Assembly: GCA_039519185.1 (NCBI GenBank)
Contig: CM076849.1
Coordinates: 70,675,784-70,739,783, forward strand
From: Astragalus membranaceus
Lineage: Eukaryota; Streptophyta; Magnoliopsida; Fabales; Fabaceae
Length of the DNA stretch: 64,000 nucleotides
Direction of reading: 5' to 3'
The position numbers were made by a program, and so were the translations under genes. Below, piece by piece: positions 56,050 to 64,000 of the stretch. Within the stretch, counting starts at the first letter, position 1. Each line of letters opens with the position of its first letter. A model generated the notes under the pieces. That model saw only the letters and a list, made by a program, of their open reading frames with translations, was not told the origin of the DNA and made no database searches.

Positions 56050-56656
56050 TACGCCTTTGTGATCACATTGTGGGAAGTGAGAGAGAAAAGAATAGTACGA
56101 CAATAGGGGAGGATAGAAACGAGTTAAGATTTCTGTTTCTGTAAAATTGGGAAATTGAGAAAGAAATAGGGAGAAAAGATTAGAGTTTACTATCAAAATA
56201 ATCCCTCAAAATGTTGCAAATGACTAAGCTGAGTGTTCTCCCTAACAAGTGGCTTGTTATCATCCCCAATGGCACAAAATGTGACACATCATCACAATTG
56301 ATGGAGTTAACAAAGGGACTTAACAGTAGGGACTAACGTGGCGAACAAATTTAAAATCGAAGGACTTATAGGTCGTTTTTGTTCAAGTGAGAGACCAATT
56401 TAATAGTGAGTAACACTTTGAAGGACAAAAATGTCATTTTATGCGTATGTAATAGTTTGGACGAAGTTGTAATTTGCCATGCACCATGATCTTGTCCTTA
56501 TTACTATAACGTTATACTCAGATTCGTTGTGTTATATGGCCTAACTCATTGGGCTGAGTGCAAGATACCTACAAGCCTAACTTTAGGCCCGAATACTGGA
56601 CTATCAGGCTGGACTCGTGGGCGTGGGTCGAGCTAGATAACAAGCATTTTTTTAAG
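56050..56656. other. Spacer
   Basis: The part 56205-56470 (GGGACTTAACAGTAGGGACT, AACGTGGCG, AAGGACAAAAATGTC) resembles the inner sequence of plant foldback MITEs, but I found no matching second arm. Nothing else recognised. Confidence 0.4.
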
Positions 56657-57777
56657 GATGTTGCACCTCACACCCAGTTTTCCCCCTCACACCCAAAAAC
56701 TCATTTATTCACCTAAAATATCCAAAATACCGTTACTATTCTAAACTTAACCCCACTTTCCCACCAAACACCCCACCCCACCCCATCCCATCCCACCACC
56801 AGAGTAACCACCGAACCCCACCCCAATCATGAGTTCACCGCCATCCACCACTAGAACGCTGTTGTGACACCACCACCTCCTTCCTCGGGGCTCCACCCCA
56901 CCCTAAATTTAAGTAACCACACCCGTCACGAAGCATAACCACCCTCCACCACCTCACTACCACCATCCACCGCTGCCCCACTTGGAACACCACCGCGTCA
57001 CCATCTCTCCCCTTCATAGCCATCGAGCCTCCACCACCACCCATTAGAGCTGCAAAATCATAGTTATGGTGGTTTCTGGAAACTTAGTTTCCAGAACACA
57101 TGTGGTTGAGTAGATGATGAACTCTAGGATGAGTTTGGTCCACGTCTGAGAATTATGTTTCTGGATGTATAAAATAAATAGTCGTCCGGAAACTATATTT
57201 TTGTAAATTCGATTGATTTATATAAAATCGATTGTTAAAGTTGTAGGTAAACAAAAATTATTTTTTGATGTAAATTTTGTAATAAATTTTAGATAAAATC
57301 AATGCAATTGGTACCATAAATAATTATTTTTTAGATAAAATCAATGCAATTGGTAACATAAATTATTTTGTAATAAATTTCCGCCTAGAAAGTTTTAATT
57401 AATTGCAATCGAAAAATTATTTCTTTTATTTCACAAGTATACAACTATTTATAGGTCATGCTCCTACTAATAGATGATGGGACATGTGTAACATACTCTA
57501 AGATTTTTTATTTTATTTAAATGACACTAAATAAAATAATAATAAAATGCAACTGAAAAATTATTTCTTTTACTTCAGATTTCAAAAGTGACATTGATTT
57601 TATTTAAAACATAATTATTTATGGTACCAATTTTTTTCCTGATAATTTACATCAAGAAATAATTTTTGGTGGGAAAGTGGGGTTAAGTTTAGAATAGTAA
57701 GGGTATTTTGGGAATGTAAGGTGAATAAATAAGTTTTTGAGTGTGAGGGGGAAATATGGGTTGTGAGATGCAACATC
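56657..57777. mobile_element. Mutator-like element with long terminal inverted repeats
   Basis: The left end (GATGTTGCACCTCACACCC, then TTTCCCCCTCACACCC) and the right end are inverted repeats of about 110-150 bases, including the inverted ACCCCACTTTCCCACC block. The flanks read TTTTTTAAG (56648-56656) and TTTTTTAAT (57778-57783 joined to 57984-57986 across the SINE), an 8-of-9 TSD, fitting Mutator-like elements. The interior has CCACC-rich and AT-rich DNA and no transposase. Confidence 0.75.
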
Positions 57778-57783
57778 TTTTTT

Positions 57784-57972
57784 TTTTGTTATAGAAAGTT
57801 TAGGTTATTTGGTCTCCGGGGGCTTACCAGAGTCAGGGCAAGCCTCGCGACTCTTTGAGCGGTTACTGGGATACTAACAGATCACCCACCAAAGAGATCA
57901 CATTGAGAGTTGAACCCACGTCCTTGTGCGGAATGAGCCAACTTCTTACCAACTCGGCCAACCTTCATCGGC
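57784..57972 (-). mobile_element. tRNA-derived SINE
   Basis: Reading from 57972 leftwards, an RNA polymerase III A box (TGGCCGAGTTGG) begins about 12 bases in, and a B box (GGTTCAACTC) follows 32 bases after it. This tRNA-like head leads into a unique body (CGCTCAAAGAGTCGCGAGGC) and an A-rich tail (ATAACAAAAAAAAA). An 11-bp TSD ACATCTTTTTT flanks it (57773-57783, 57973-57983). It is about 190 bp long. SINEs encode no protein and use LINE enzymes to move. Confidence 0.85.
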
Positions 57973-57983
57973 ACATCTTTTTT

Positions 57984-58556
57984 AATACCATGTTCTATGT
58001 GAATGCATTTCATGACACCTGATGATTAATACCACAAAATAAGTAAGCCAGTTCAATAAATAGACTAACCTTTGATTTGGATTTTTAATATTTGAAGACA
58101 TTCAACTAATTATTGACTAATTGACTCAACGAGTGATCATTACGTACCAAGTTGTGGGAGAACAGAACTAAAACAGTTTCTCTGAAAGATAATTTTCCTA
58201 GTGCTTCATGTGTGGTCCAAAAATGGACCTAGTACTGTCATTTCAACAAAACTTCAGCCAATAAAAATGTGTTAAATCATAGAGCTAGCAAAGTAAACCG
58301 ACCACTAATAAGAGCAAAAAATATGAAAGGTCTGAAAAGGCAATGAATGTATTCTTGATTGCATTCGGAGGCACTGAAACCCTACCCCTTTTAACACCCA
58401 TCAACAAATGTCTATCTATTATATTCATACTATCTTTCCATTGTACTAGTCTAGGTATGTGTGTGCTCACCGACCTTAACCTGCTCACTCACACTAAAAA
58501 TTTAGAAGTTAAATATATTTTATATTTATTCTAGGTTTTAGTTTGATATTATGTCG
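57984..58556. other. Spacer
   Basis: No gene or repeat recognised. Small ORFs at 58285-58534 show no domain. Confidence 0.5.
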
Positions 58557-58674
58557 CACTACAAGAAAAGTTACCTATGCCTACGGACACCTTTACTGAG
58601 AGACTTATTGTCCGTAGGTAAAAGTTATGTTTCACCGTATTAATTATAAGTTATGTTTCACTTTACTAATTTTG
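58557..58674. mobile_element. CACTA left terminus fused to a palindrome fragment
   Basis: CACTACAAGAAAAG starts at 58557, followed by CCTACGGACA and its inverse TGTCCGTAGG, a subterminal inverted pair. From 58621 the sequence changes to one that matches, in reverse, the centre of the palindrome at 45903-46120 over about 54 bases. No right CACTA terminus was seen in the following 700 bases. Confidence 0.6.
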
Positions 58675-59176
58675 CCTCATGACGACTAATCCATGAGAGC
58701 CCGTATTTATGCTTTCATTCCCTCGTTCCTCATGCCTCAACACAAATCGTGGGCCGAATATGAAGCAACGCGACCCTTCGCCTCGCGCATTAAACGTGTA
58801 CCTCGAATTTTGAAACGACGTCATTACATGCCACCTCGAAAAGCGCAAACGTCACATCCATCAAACGTCACACAATTTCCAAGACAAACACATGGCATTT
58901 CTAAAGGCCCACGCGTAAAAACCACGCTCACACAAGCCAGGTGACCACCCTCGAATAGGGAAGGCAAGTGATCAGCGTGATCCATTCATTGAACGCCTAC
59001 GACCTGGGGCATCAAGCCTGAACCCGCCCTCCAGACGACTTTGGTTTGGGGGGCAACTGTTCTGGACTGGGTCGACGGCCCAATCCTCGAGGTGGGCCCA
59101 AACCAGTACTAAGATTATTCTGGACTGGGTCGACGGCCCAATCCTCGAGGGGAAGATATTAGATGGAAGAGAGAGT

Positions 59177-59182
<6 letters not shown>
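58675..59182. other. Spacer with 33-bp repeat
   Basis: Two copies of a 33-base string (TTCTGGACTGGGTCGACGGC, then CCAATCCTCGAGG) lie at 59060-59092 and 59118-59150, 58 bases apart. This stretch may be the 5' leader of the LINE. Confidence 0.55.
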
Positions 59183-59222
<40 letters not shown>

Positions 59223-59359
59223 CGAAAGGGGGTGAGAAGGGAGGAAATACGAAACGACTAGAACATGTAGGGAAGGCGAAACGCTTCGAACAGGGAGAAG
59301 GAACCAGCAATGGCTGGAAACTCGTGCAAAGGAAGAAGAAATCTCCGGCTCACTACAGG

Positions 59360-61675
59360 ATGGATAGGACGGATATAGCAGGGTTTTGGAGGGGAAGGTT
59401 GGATGCAACAGTAACATTCTTTTTTTCTAACTTCCCTGACTCACACGGTGCAAAGGATATGTACAGGGCGTTCGCGATTTACGGCAAGGTGGTGGAGGTC
59501 GTTATTCTACCAAAAAGAAACAAATGGGGAAAACGGTTTGGCTTTGCTCGATTCATTGAAGTTCAGGATCCTCAGTTATTCGCAGTGAAGCTGGACAATA
59601 TAATCTTCGGCGCCGACAAGATTCACGTTAACTTACCAAGGTTTGGTAGAAACACACCGGCCAAGGCGAAGTTTGATTGTGCGAAGGCTGGACCTGCGAA
59701 CGTCTTGAGAAAAACGTGGAGAACGGTTCCTGCAAATAACATGGAAGCTGAAAAGGTGAACAACTCATTGGTGGATGAAGATGGGAATGGGGTTGAAAAT
59801 AAAAATACAGAAGCTGAAAAGGCATTAAAATCCTTGGAGGTTGCAGAAGGAAAGAGGGTAGATAGTAAGAAGGAAAAAGTCACAGCGAGGGGTGATTGGA
59901 AAAACTCGAATACAATGAAGGGTCAAGGGTTCGAAAACGGCAAGGTGAATATGAGAGCACGTGGGTCAGTTAGGAACACAGCTCAAAAGACAGGTGGCTA
60001 TGGTAATAGATGGAACAACCAGACGGAGCAAAAGATAGTCTACTTCAGGAAGAAAAACCTAACAGAGGTTTGGTACAACAACTCAGCTGAGGAGTTGGAT
60101 GAATTCAGAAAGTTGTATGTGGGCGCTGTCAAACAATCTGGCAGCACTCATATGATACAGGAATGGTTTAACATGCAGGGGTTCTTCTCAATTAAAGCGA
60201 CTCCGTTGGGTGCAAACCTTGTCCTTCTTGAAGAGCTAGAGGAGGGGATCATCAAGGGCTTGGTAGAAGAGGCGGAGGAGTGGGTGCATGAAAAATTCGA
60301 GGTAATTCGAATGTGGGAGCCAGATGTAGTGGACAATGAAAGGTTGGTGTGGGTTCGCTGTCATGGTATTCCGATAAACGCTTGGAACAATGAGTTCTTT
60401 TCGGCTTTGGCTCGTAAATTTGGAACATTCTTGGGAGTGGATGACAATACAAGAACGAAGAGATCTATGGACGTTGCAAGAATCCTTATTAGAACAAAAT
60501 GTTACGATGCTTTTAATATGGTTGTAAATGCAAACATCAGCGGTTCATTATTTCATATCAAGGTGTTGGAAGAATGGTGTGGTCCAATGCACTGGGCCGG
60601 TCTAACCCCTGCCTATTCTTCAGGAAGCTCTGGAAGTAGTTCTGACAGTGACGCTGATAGCAATGATGAGGACGGGCCTCCGCTGTTTCGTGAGGAAGGA
60701 GAAGATCCCAAAGAAGACTCAGAAGATGGGGACGAGGTGGAAGAAGGTGAGATGGAGTTGGTGGAGGGAATTGCAACTGCAGTAAAAATGTTCGAGGAAA
60801 ATGCATGTGAAGTTAACAACAGAAAGGCTAGGGGAGAAGTAGAGGGGGACGATGTATTATCGGACAAAGAAGGGAATCATGAAAAGGGCTCTATTAGAAT
60901 ACGAAATAAGGAGGAGGTTGTAATGGAGCACGTGGAAAGTGGTGAGGAAATAGGCGAGTCACTACCAAAGGCTGTTAAAAATATCCACCATTTGTCATCC
61001 TATCAAAATCCTTTGTTGCATGGGGCCCATGGAGTACCACAGGTCGATACTGGGGAAGTGGAGGATTGTACTTCTGGTATCAAAATAGATGGGGGTGTGG
61101 AAAACATTGGGCCGATAGTGTCCTTGGCCCAGGAAAAGGAGGTTGACATTAATCAAGGCGGGCTCTCCATCAGCAACTCGTTTGGTCCTCTGTTGAGAAA
61201 TAAGAAGAATGGTGCGATAAAGAAGGGTAAGTCCAGCAGCTTATCAACAAGTGAAGAGAACGAGGCGAGCAAAGGGGTGATCGTTGGCATGGTTAATGAA
61301 GAAGCTAGGAGACTAATTCCCTCCATTAGTATCACGAATGGGGACCAGGGCGAGTCGCAATTTCATGTTGCTACAAGAAGACCTCTAGGTGCAGCGTTAT
61401 CCGTCTCCTCCAACTGTGACGACAACGGAGCAGCCATCGGTGACGTCTCCATTGGAGACTCTGGTATTCGTATTTGTAATGAACGGTTTTTGGTTGATCA
61501 TGAATTGTCTTTGGCTAATAAGGTTTGGAGCTTTGCTAAAGATAACTTGGGAGTAACCGGGAAGGGAAACGAGGTTGAATATGTTGGTAAAATTTGCTCT
61601 TTGGAAGCTAGGGATCAAAATGCGAAGGGAAGGAAGGGGAAAAAAATAGTTCTCGATGAAGGTTGCAACACTTAA
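59360..61675 (+). CDS. LINE ORF1: RRM and DUF4283-like RNA-binding protein
   Basis: The first in-frame ATG is at 59360 (MDRTDIAGFW), giving 771 residues. The frame is open back to 59183, and the sequence before the ATG (TSNGWKLVQRKKKS) resembles the usual start region of plant LINE ORF1, so the true start may be upstream and non-ATG, or lost. An RRM lies at about residues 12-85 (VTFFFSNFPDSHGAKDMYRA, KRFGFARFIEV). A DUF4283-like module lies near 240-410 (MIQEWFNMQGFFSIKATPLG, VWVRCHGIPINAWNNEFFSA). The rest is a long acidic, low-complexity tail (SSGSSSDSDADSNDEDG). ORF1 proteins coat LINE RNA. No zinc knuckle was seen. Confidence 0.85.
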   Translation: MDRTDIAGFWRGRLDATVTFFFSNFPDSHGAKDMYRAFAIYGKVVEVVILPKRNKWGKRFGFARFIEVQDPQLFAVKLDNIIFGADKIHVNLPRFGRNTPAKAKFDCAKAGPANVLRKTWRTVPANNMEAEKVNNSLVDEDGNGVENKNTEAEKALKSLEVAEGKRVDSKKEKVTARGDWKNSNTMKGQGFENGKVNMRARGSVRNTAQKTGGYGNRWNNQTEQKIVYFRKKNLTEVWYNNSAEELDEFRKLYVGAVKQSGSTHMIQEWFNMQGFFSIKATPLGANLVLLEELEEGIIKGLVEEAEEWVHEKFEVIRMWEPDVVDNERLVWVRCHGIPINAWNNEFFSALARKFGTFLGVDDNTRTKRSMDVARILIRTKCYDAFNMVVNANISGSLFHIKVLEEWCGPMHWAGLTPAYSSGSSGSSSDSDADSNDEDGPPLFREEGEDPKEDSEDGDEVEEGEMELVEGIATAVKMFEENACEVNNRKARGEVEGDDVLSDKEGNHEKGSIRIRNKEEVVMEHVESGEEIGESLPKAVKNIHHLSSYQNPLLHGAHGVPQVDTGEVEDCTSGIKIDGGVENIGPIVSLAQEKEVDINQGGLSISNSFGPLLRNKKNGAIKKGKSSSLSTSEENEASKGVIVGMVNEEARRLIPSISITNGDQGESQFHVATRRPLGAALSVSSNCDDNGAAIGDVSIGDSGIRICNERFLVDHELSLANKVWSFAKDNLGVTGKGNEVEYVGKICSLEARDQNAKGRKGKKIVLDEGCNT

Positions 61676-64000
61676 CATAAGAGGGTGGGGAGGCGCTACA
61701 AAAAGAAAGCGCCTCAAGAAACTAATTATGGATGAAAAAATCGATTTATGCATGATCCAAGAAACAAAAAGCTGCGACTTATCAAGAAGGTTGGTGGGTA
61801 GTATTTGGGGAGACTCAAATTTTGATTGGGTAAGTAAAAACGCAAATGGTATGTCTGGTGGTATGTTAACTATATGGAAGGCGGATATTATGGAAGTTTT
61901 GTTCTCATTCTCTGGAGATCAATTTGTTGGAGTGTGTGCCAAAGTGCACGGTAGTATTTGCTATTTGGTGAATGTATATTCAGCCTGCAGCATGGTGGGT
62001 AAGAGGAGGCTCTGGGACAATCTTCAAAACTTAAAAGAAGACTTCGAGCAAGGCGATTGGTGTATTGCAGGGGACTTTAATTCAGTTAAATCTAGAGCTG
62101 AGAGGAGTGGCTGCTCCTCGAGTTTTAACAATACTGAGGCAAGAGAATTTGTGTCTTTTATAGAGGATATGGAGCTTGTGGACTTACCGGTGTTGGGGAA
62201 GAAATTTACCTTTTTTGGCTCGGACGGAAGGGCGAGTAGACTAGACAGGGTACTATTGAATGAAAGTCTTATCTCAAAATGGAGCGTCAGTGCACAGTGG
62301 ATAGGTAACAGGGAGATATCCGATCATTGCCCGGTTTGGCTTGCCACTTCGGTAGCGAATTGGGGACCTAAACCCTTTAGGTTTAACAATTGTTGGTTGG
62401 AGCATGAGGGTTTCAAGGAATTTGTTCAAGAATGCTGGAACTCATTTCAGGTGGAAGGAAGAGCATCGTTCGTGATAAAAGAAAAATTTAAAAGATTGAA
62501 GGAAAGGTTAAAAGCTTGGAACCGTGAGGTGTTTGGATTAAAAGATCTAAAGATTGAAAACATAGTCCGAGAATTAAATGAGGTGGAAAGAATGGCTTCG
62601 GAAGGGGAAGGGGTTGATGACGATTTAAGGAATCGATTGAGTGGGGAATTTTGGAAAGAACTACATGCCAAAGAGAGTTTGCTCGCGCAAAAGGCAAGGG
62701 TAAAATGGTTAGCGGAAGGAGATTCAAATAGTCGGTTTTTTCACGCTTGCATCAAAGGAAACCAAAGAAGAACTCAATTACTGAAGCTTTTTGTGGATGG
62801 GGAGTGGGTTGAAGATGTGGGGGGCATTAAAAGGGAGGTTAGAAATCACTTTGACGAGAAATTCAAAGAGGAAAACTTCAATAGACCAACACTAGATGGG
62901 GTGGCTTTTAAACAAATAGAAGGGTCGGCCAATGAGTTGCTGCTGGCTCCATTCTCCTTAGAAGAGGTTAAAGAGGTGGTTTGGGAGTGTGATGGCAATA
63001 AAAGTCCGGGGCCGGACAGATTCAATTTCAACTTCATCAAGACGTGCTGGGATACTATTGGGGAGGAGGTAATGACTTTCTTTGATGAATTCCATAGAAT
63101 GGCAAAACTCCCAAAGGCGATAAGCGCGTCCTTCCTTGCGCTTATTCCTAAATCAAGCAATCCGCAAGGACTTGGGGAGTATAGACCCATTTCTCTTATA
63201 GGCTGTCTATATAAAATGTTAGCAAAGGTGTTAGCGGGTAGGCTTAAAAAGGTGTTGAAAGGAGCGATATCGGAGTGCCAAAGTGCCTTCCTCTCTGGGA
63301 GGAACATACTCGATGGAGTGGTGGTTGTAAATGAGATTATGGATATGGCCAAGAGAAAGAGACAAAAATGCGTGGTTATGAAAGCCGATTTCGAGAAAGC
63401 TTATGATTCGGTTAGTTGGGCTTATCTCGATTACATGATGGCTAGATTGGGTTTTGGTGACAGGTGGAGGAGTTGGATGCGAGCTTGTATTTCATCCAAT
63501 TCATTCTCGGTGTTGGTAAACGGTAGCCCTACGGAAGAATTTGTAGCTCAAAAAGGATTGAAGCAAGGGGATCCGCTTGCTCCGTTCTTGTTCTTGATAG
63601 CGGCGGAAGGTTTGGCAGGATTGGTTAGAAAGGGGGTGGAGTCAAATAATCTAAATGGCTTTTGTGTCAATAATTCTCTCTCGGTAGAATTGTTGCAATT
63701 CGCCGATGACACAATTCTCTTTTGTGACGGGGGGGAGAAGAGCATATGGTGTTGGAAGGCTATTCTAAGAAGTTTTGAACTGGTCTCGGGCCTAAAGGTT
63801 AATTTTGCGAAAAGTAGTGTTATTGGTGTGAGCATGGAAGAAAGAATAATGGAGGGAATATCTCAATTCTTAGCCTGCAAGGTGGGACCTCAGTCCTTCA
63901 AGTTTCTAGGGGTTCCGGTTGGGGCAAATCCGAGGAAGATGTGTACATGGCAACCGATAATCGACTCAATTAAAGCAAGGTTAAACTCTTGGAAGAGTAG
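61656..64000 (+). CDS. LINE ORF2: endonuclease and reverse transcriptase (partial)
   Basis: It starts MKVATLNIRGWGGATKRKRL, overlapping ORF1 by 20 bases in another frame, and is open for 781 codons to the window edge. The endonuclease-exonuclease-phosphatase domain (about residues 1-225) has MIQETK, NVYSACS, AGDFNSVKSR and the catalytic ISDHCPVW. The RT domain (about 470-740) has ALIPKSSNPQGLGEYRPISL, FEKAYDSVSW, GLKQGDPLAPFLF and the catalytic FADD (LQFADDTILFCDG), then FKFLGVPVG. These act together in target-primed reverse transcription. All catalytic motifs I know for these two domains are present. Confidence 0.92.
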   Translation, partial: MKVATLNIRGWGGATKRKRLKKLIMDEKIDLCMIQETKSCDLSRRLVGSIWGDSNFDWVSKNANGMSGGMLTIWKADIMEVLFSFSGDQFVGVCAKVHGSICYLVNVYSACSMVGKRRLWDNLQNLKEDFEQGDWCIAGDFNSVKSRAERSGCSSSFNNTEAREFVSFIEDMELVDLPVLGKKFTFFGSDGRASRLDRVLLNESLISKWSVSAQWIGNREISDHCPVWLATSVANWGPKPFRFNNCWLEHEGFKEFVQECWNSFQVEGRASFVIKEKFKRLKERLKAWNREVFGLKDLKIENIVRELNEVERMASEGEGVDDDLRNRLSGEFWKELHAKESLLAQKARVKWLAEGDSNSRFFHACIKGNQRRTQLLKLFVDGEWVEDVGGIKREVRNHFDEKFKEENFNRPTLDGVAFKQIEGSANELLLAPFSLEEVKEVVWECDGNKSPGPDRFNFNFIKTCWDTIGEEVMTFFDEFHRMAKLPKAISASFLALIPKSSNPQGLGEYRPISLIGCLYKMLAKVLAGRLKKVLKGAISECQSAFLSGRNILDGVVVVNEIMDMAKRKRQKCVVMKADFEKAYDSVSWAYLDYMMARLGFGDRWRSWMRACISSNSFSVLVNGSPTEEFVAQKGLKQGDPLAPFLFLIAAEGLAGLVRKGVESNNLNGFCVNNSLSVELLQFADDTILFCDGGEKSIWCWKAILRSFELVSGLKVNFAKSSVIGVSMEERIMEGISQFLACKVGPQSFKFLGVPVGANPRKMCTWQPIIDSIKARLNSWKS

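Larger units (their letters stand above)
59183..64000 (+). mobile_element. L1-type LINE, 3' end outside the window
   Basis: ORF1 (RNA-binding) and ORF2 (endonuclease and reverse transcriptase) are in the usual order and both are open. A (GA)20 tract at 59180-59219 lies in the 5' part. The 5' end of the element and its TSD were not found, and the RNase H region and poly(A) tail lie beyond 64000. No stop or frameshift disrupts either ORF within the window. Confidence 0.88.

Noticed and set aside
56835..57044. Gly/Val/Trp-rich minus-strand ORF
   Set aside because: It is a translation of CCACC-rich simple sequence inside the Mutator-like element.
59623..60867. Several minus-strand ORFs opposite LINE ORF1
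   Set aside because: They are antisense shadows of the acidic, open LINE ORF1.

Overview
This window is plant nuclear DNA. It has plant-type spliced gene fragments, Copia and Gypsy (Ogre/Tat, Athila, chromovirus) LTR retrotransposons, L1-type LINE, CACTA, Mutator-like, Helitron and tRNA-SINE sequences, and AT-rich spacers. An Ogre-type retrotransposon with the PBS 5'-TGGCGACTCCGCTGGGGAC and a related solo LTR suggest a legume, probably of the temperate clade that includes clover, medic, pea and vetch. That taxonomic call is inference. I see no intact host gene of certain function.

Layout. 1-5158: non-coding DNA with a Helitron 3' end (4177-4221), a fragment of an aromatic-amino-acid decarboxylase (4312-4660) and the right terminus of a CACTA transposon (4885-5158). 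The CACTA terminus cuts a Copia element (5159-7268) in mid-polyprotein; the other CACTA end is not in the window, so this whole block may be CACTA cargo. 8577-9059: an isolated Gypsy gag remnant.

10141-42434: a PHD-finger protein pseudogene split by a nested stack. Every junction has a target-site duplication (TSD). A Copia element (10656-36995, TSD GTTTT) sits in the PHD coding sequence. Its RT domain carries a 1,276-bp CACTA element (13071-14346, TSD AAC). Its right LTR carries an Athila-like gag-only Gypsy element (18150-36330, TSD GCTTC). The left LTR of that element carries a non-autonomous Ogre-like element (19018-31452, TSD CCCTT) with two 2,400-bp LTRs that look almost identical. Independently, a chromovirus Gypsy (37571-42349, TSD GTAGG) lies further 3' in the same PHD pseudogene.

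42435-59180: a possible hAT-like terminus, a stray LTR piece, a near-perfect 218-bp palindrome, and a decayed Tat-type Gypsy with pol on the minus strand and an extra antisense ORF on the plus strand. The antisense ORF is split by a 3,977-bp solo Ogre-type LTR (47004-50980, TSD CATGG). Then come a foldback MITE, a small two-exon GRF zinc-finger gene or gene remnant, a Mutator-like element with a tRNA-derived SINE in its flanking T-run, and another CACTA terminus. 59183-64000: an L1-type LINE with overlapping ORF1 and ORF2. ORF2 is open to the window edge and could be intact.

The genes do not form a pathway. Their relations are parasitic: several elements (Ogre-like, Athila-like, chromovirus, short CACTA, MITEs, SINE) lack enzymes they need and must have been moved by proteins made elsewhere. 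The nesting gives a relative time order: PHD gene, then Copia, then Athila-like, then Ogre-like, with the Ogre-like insertion clearly very recent.
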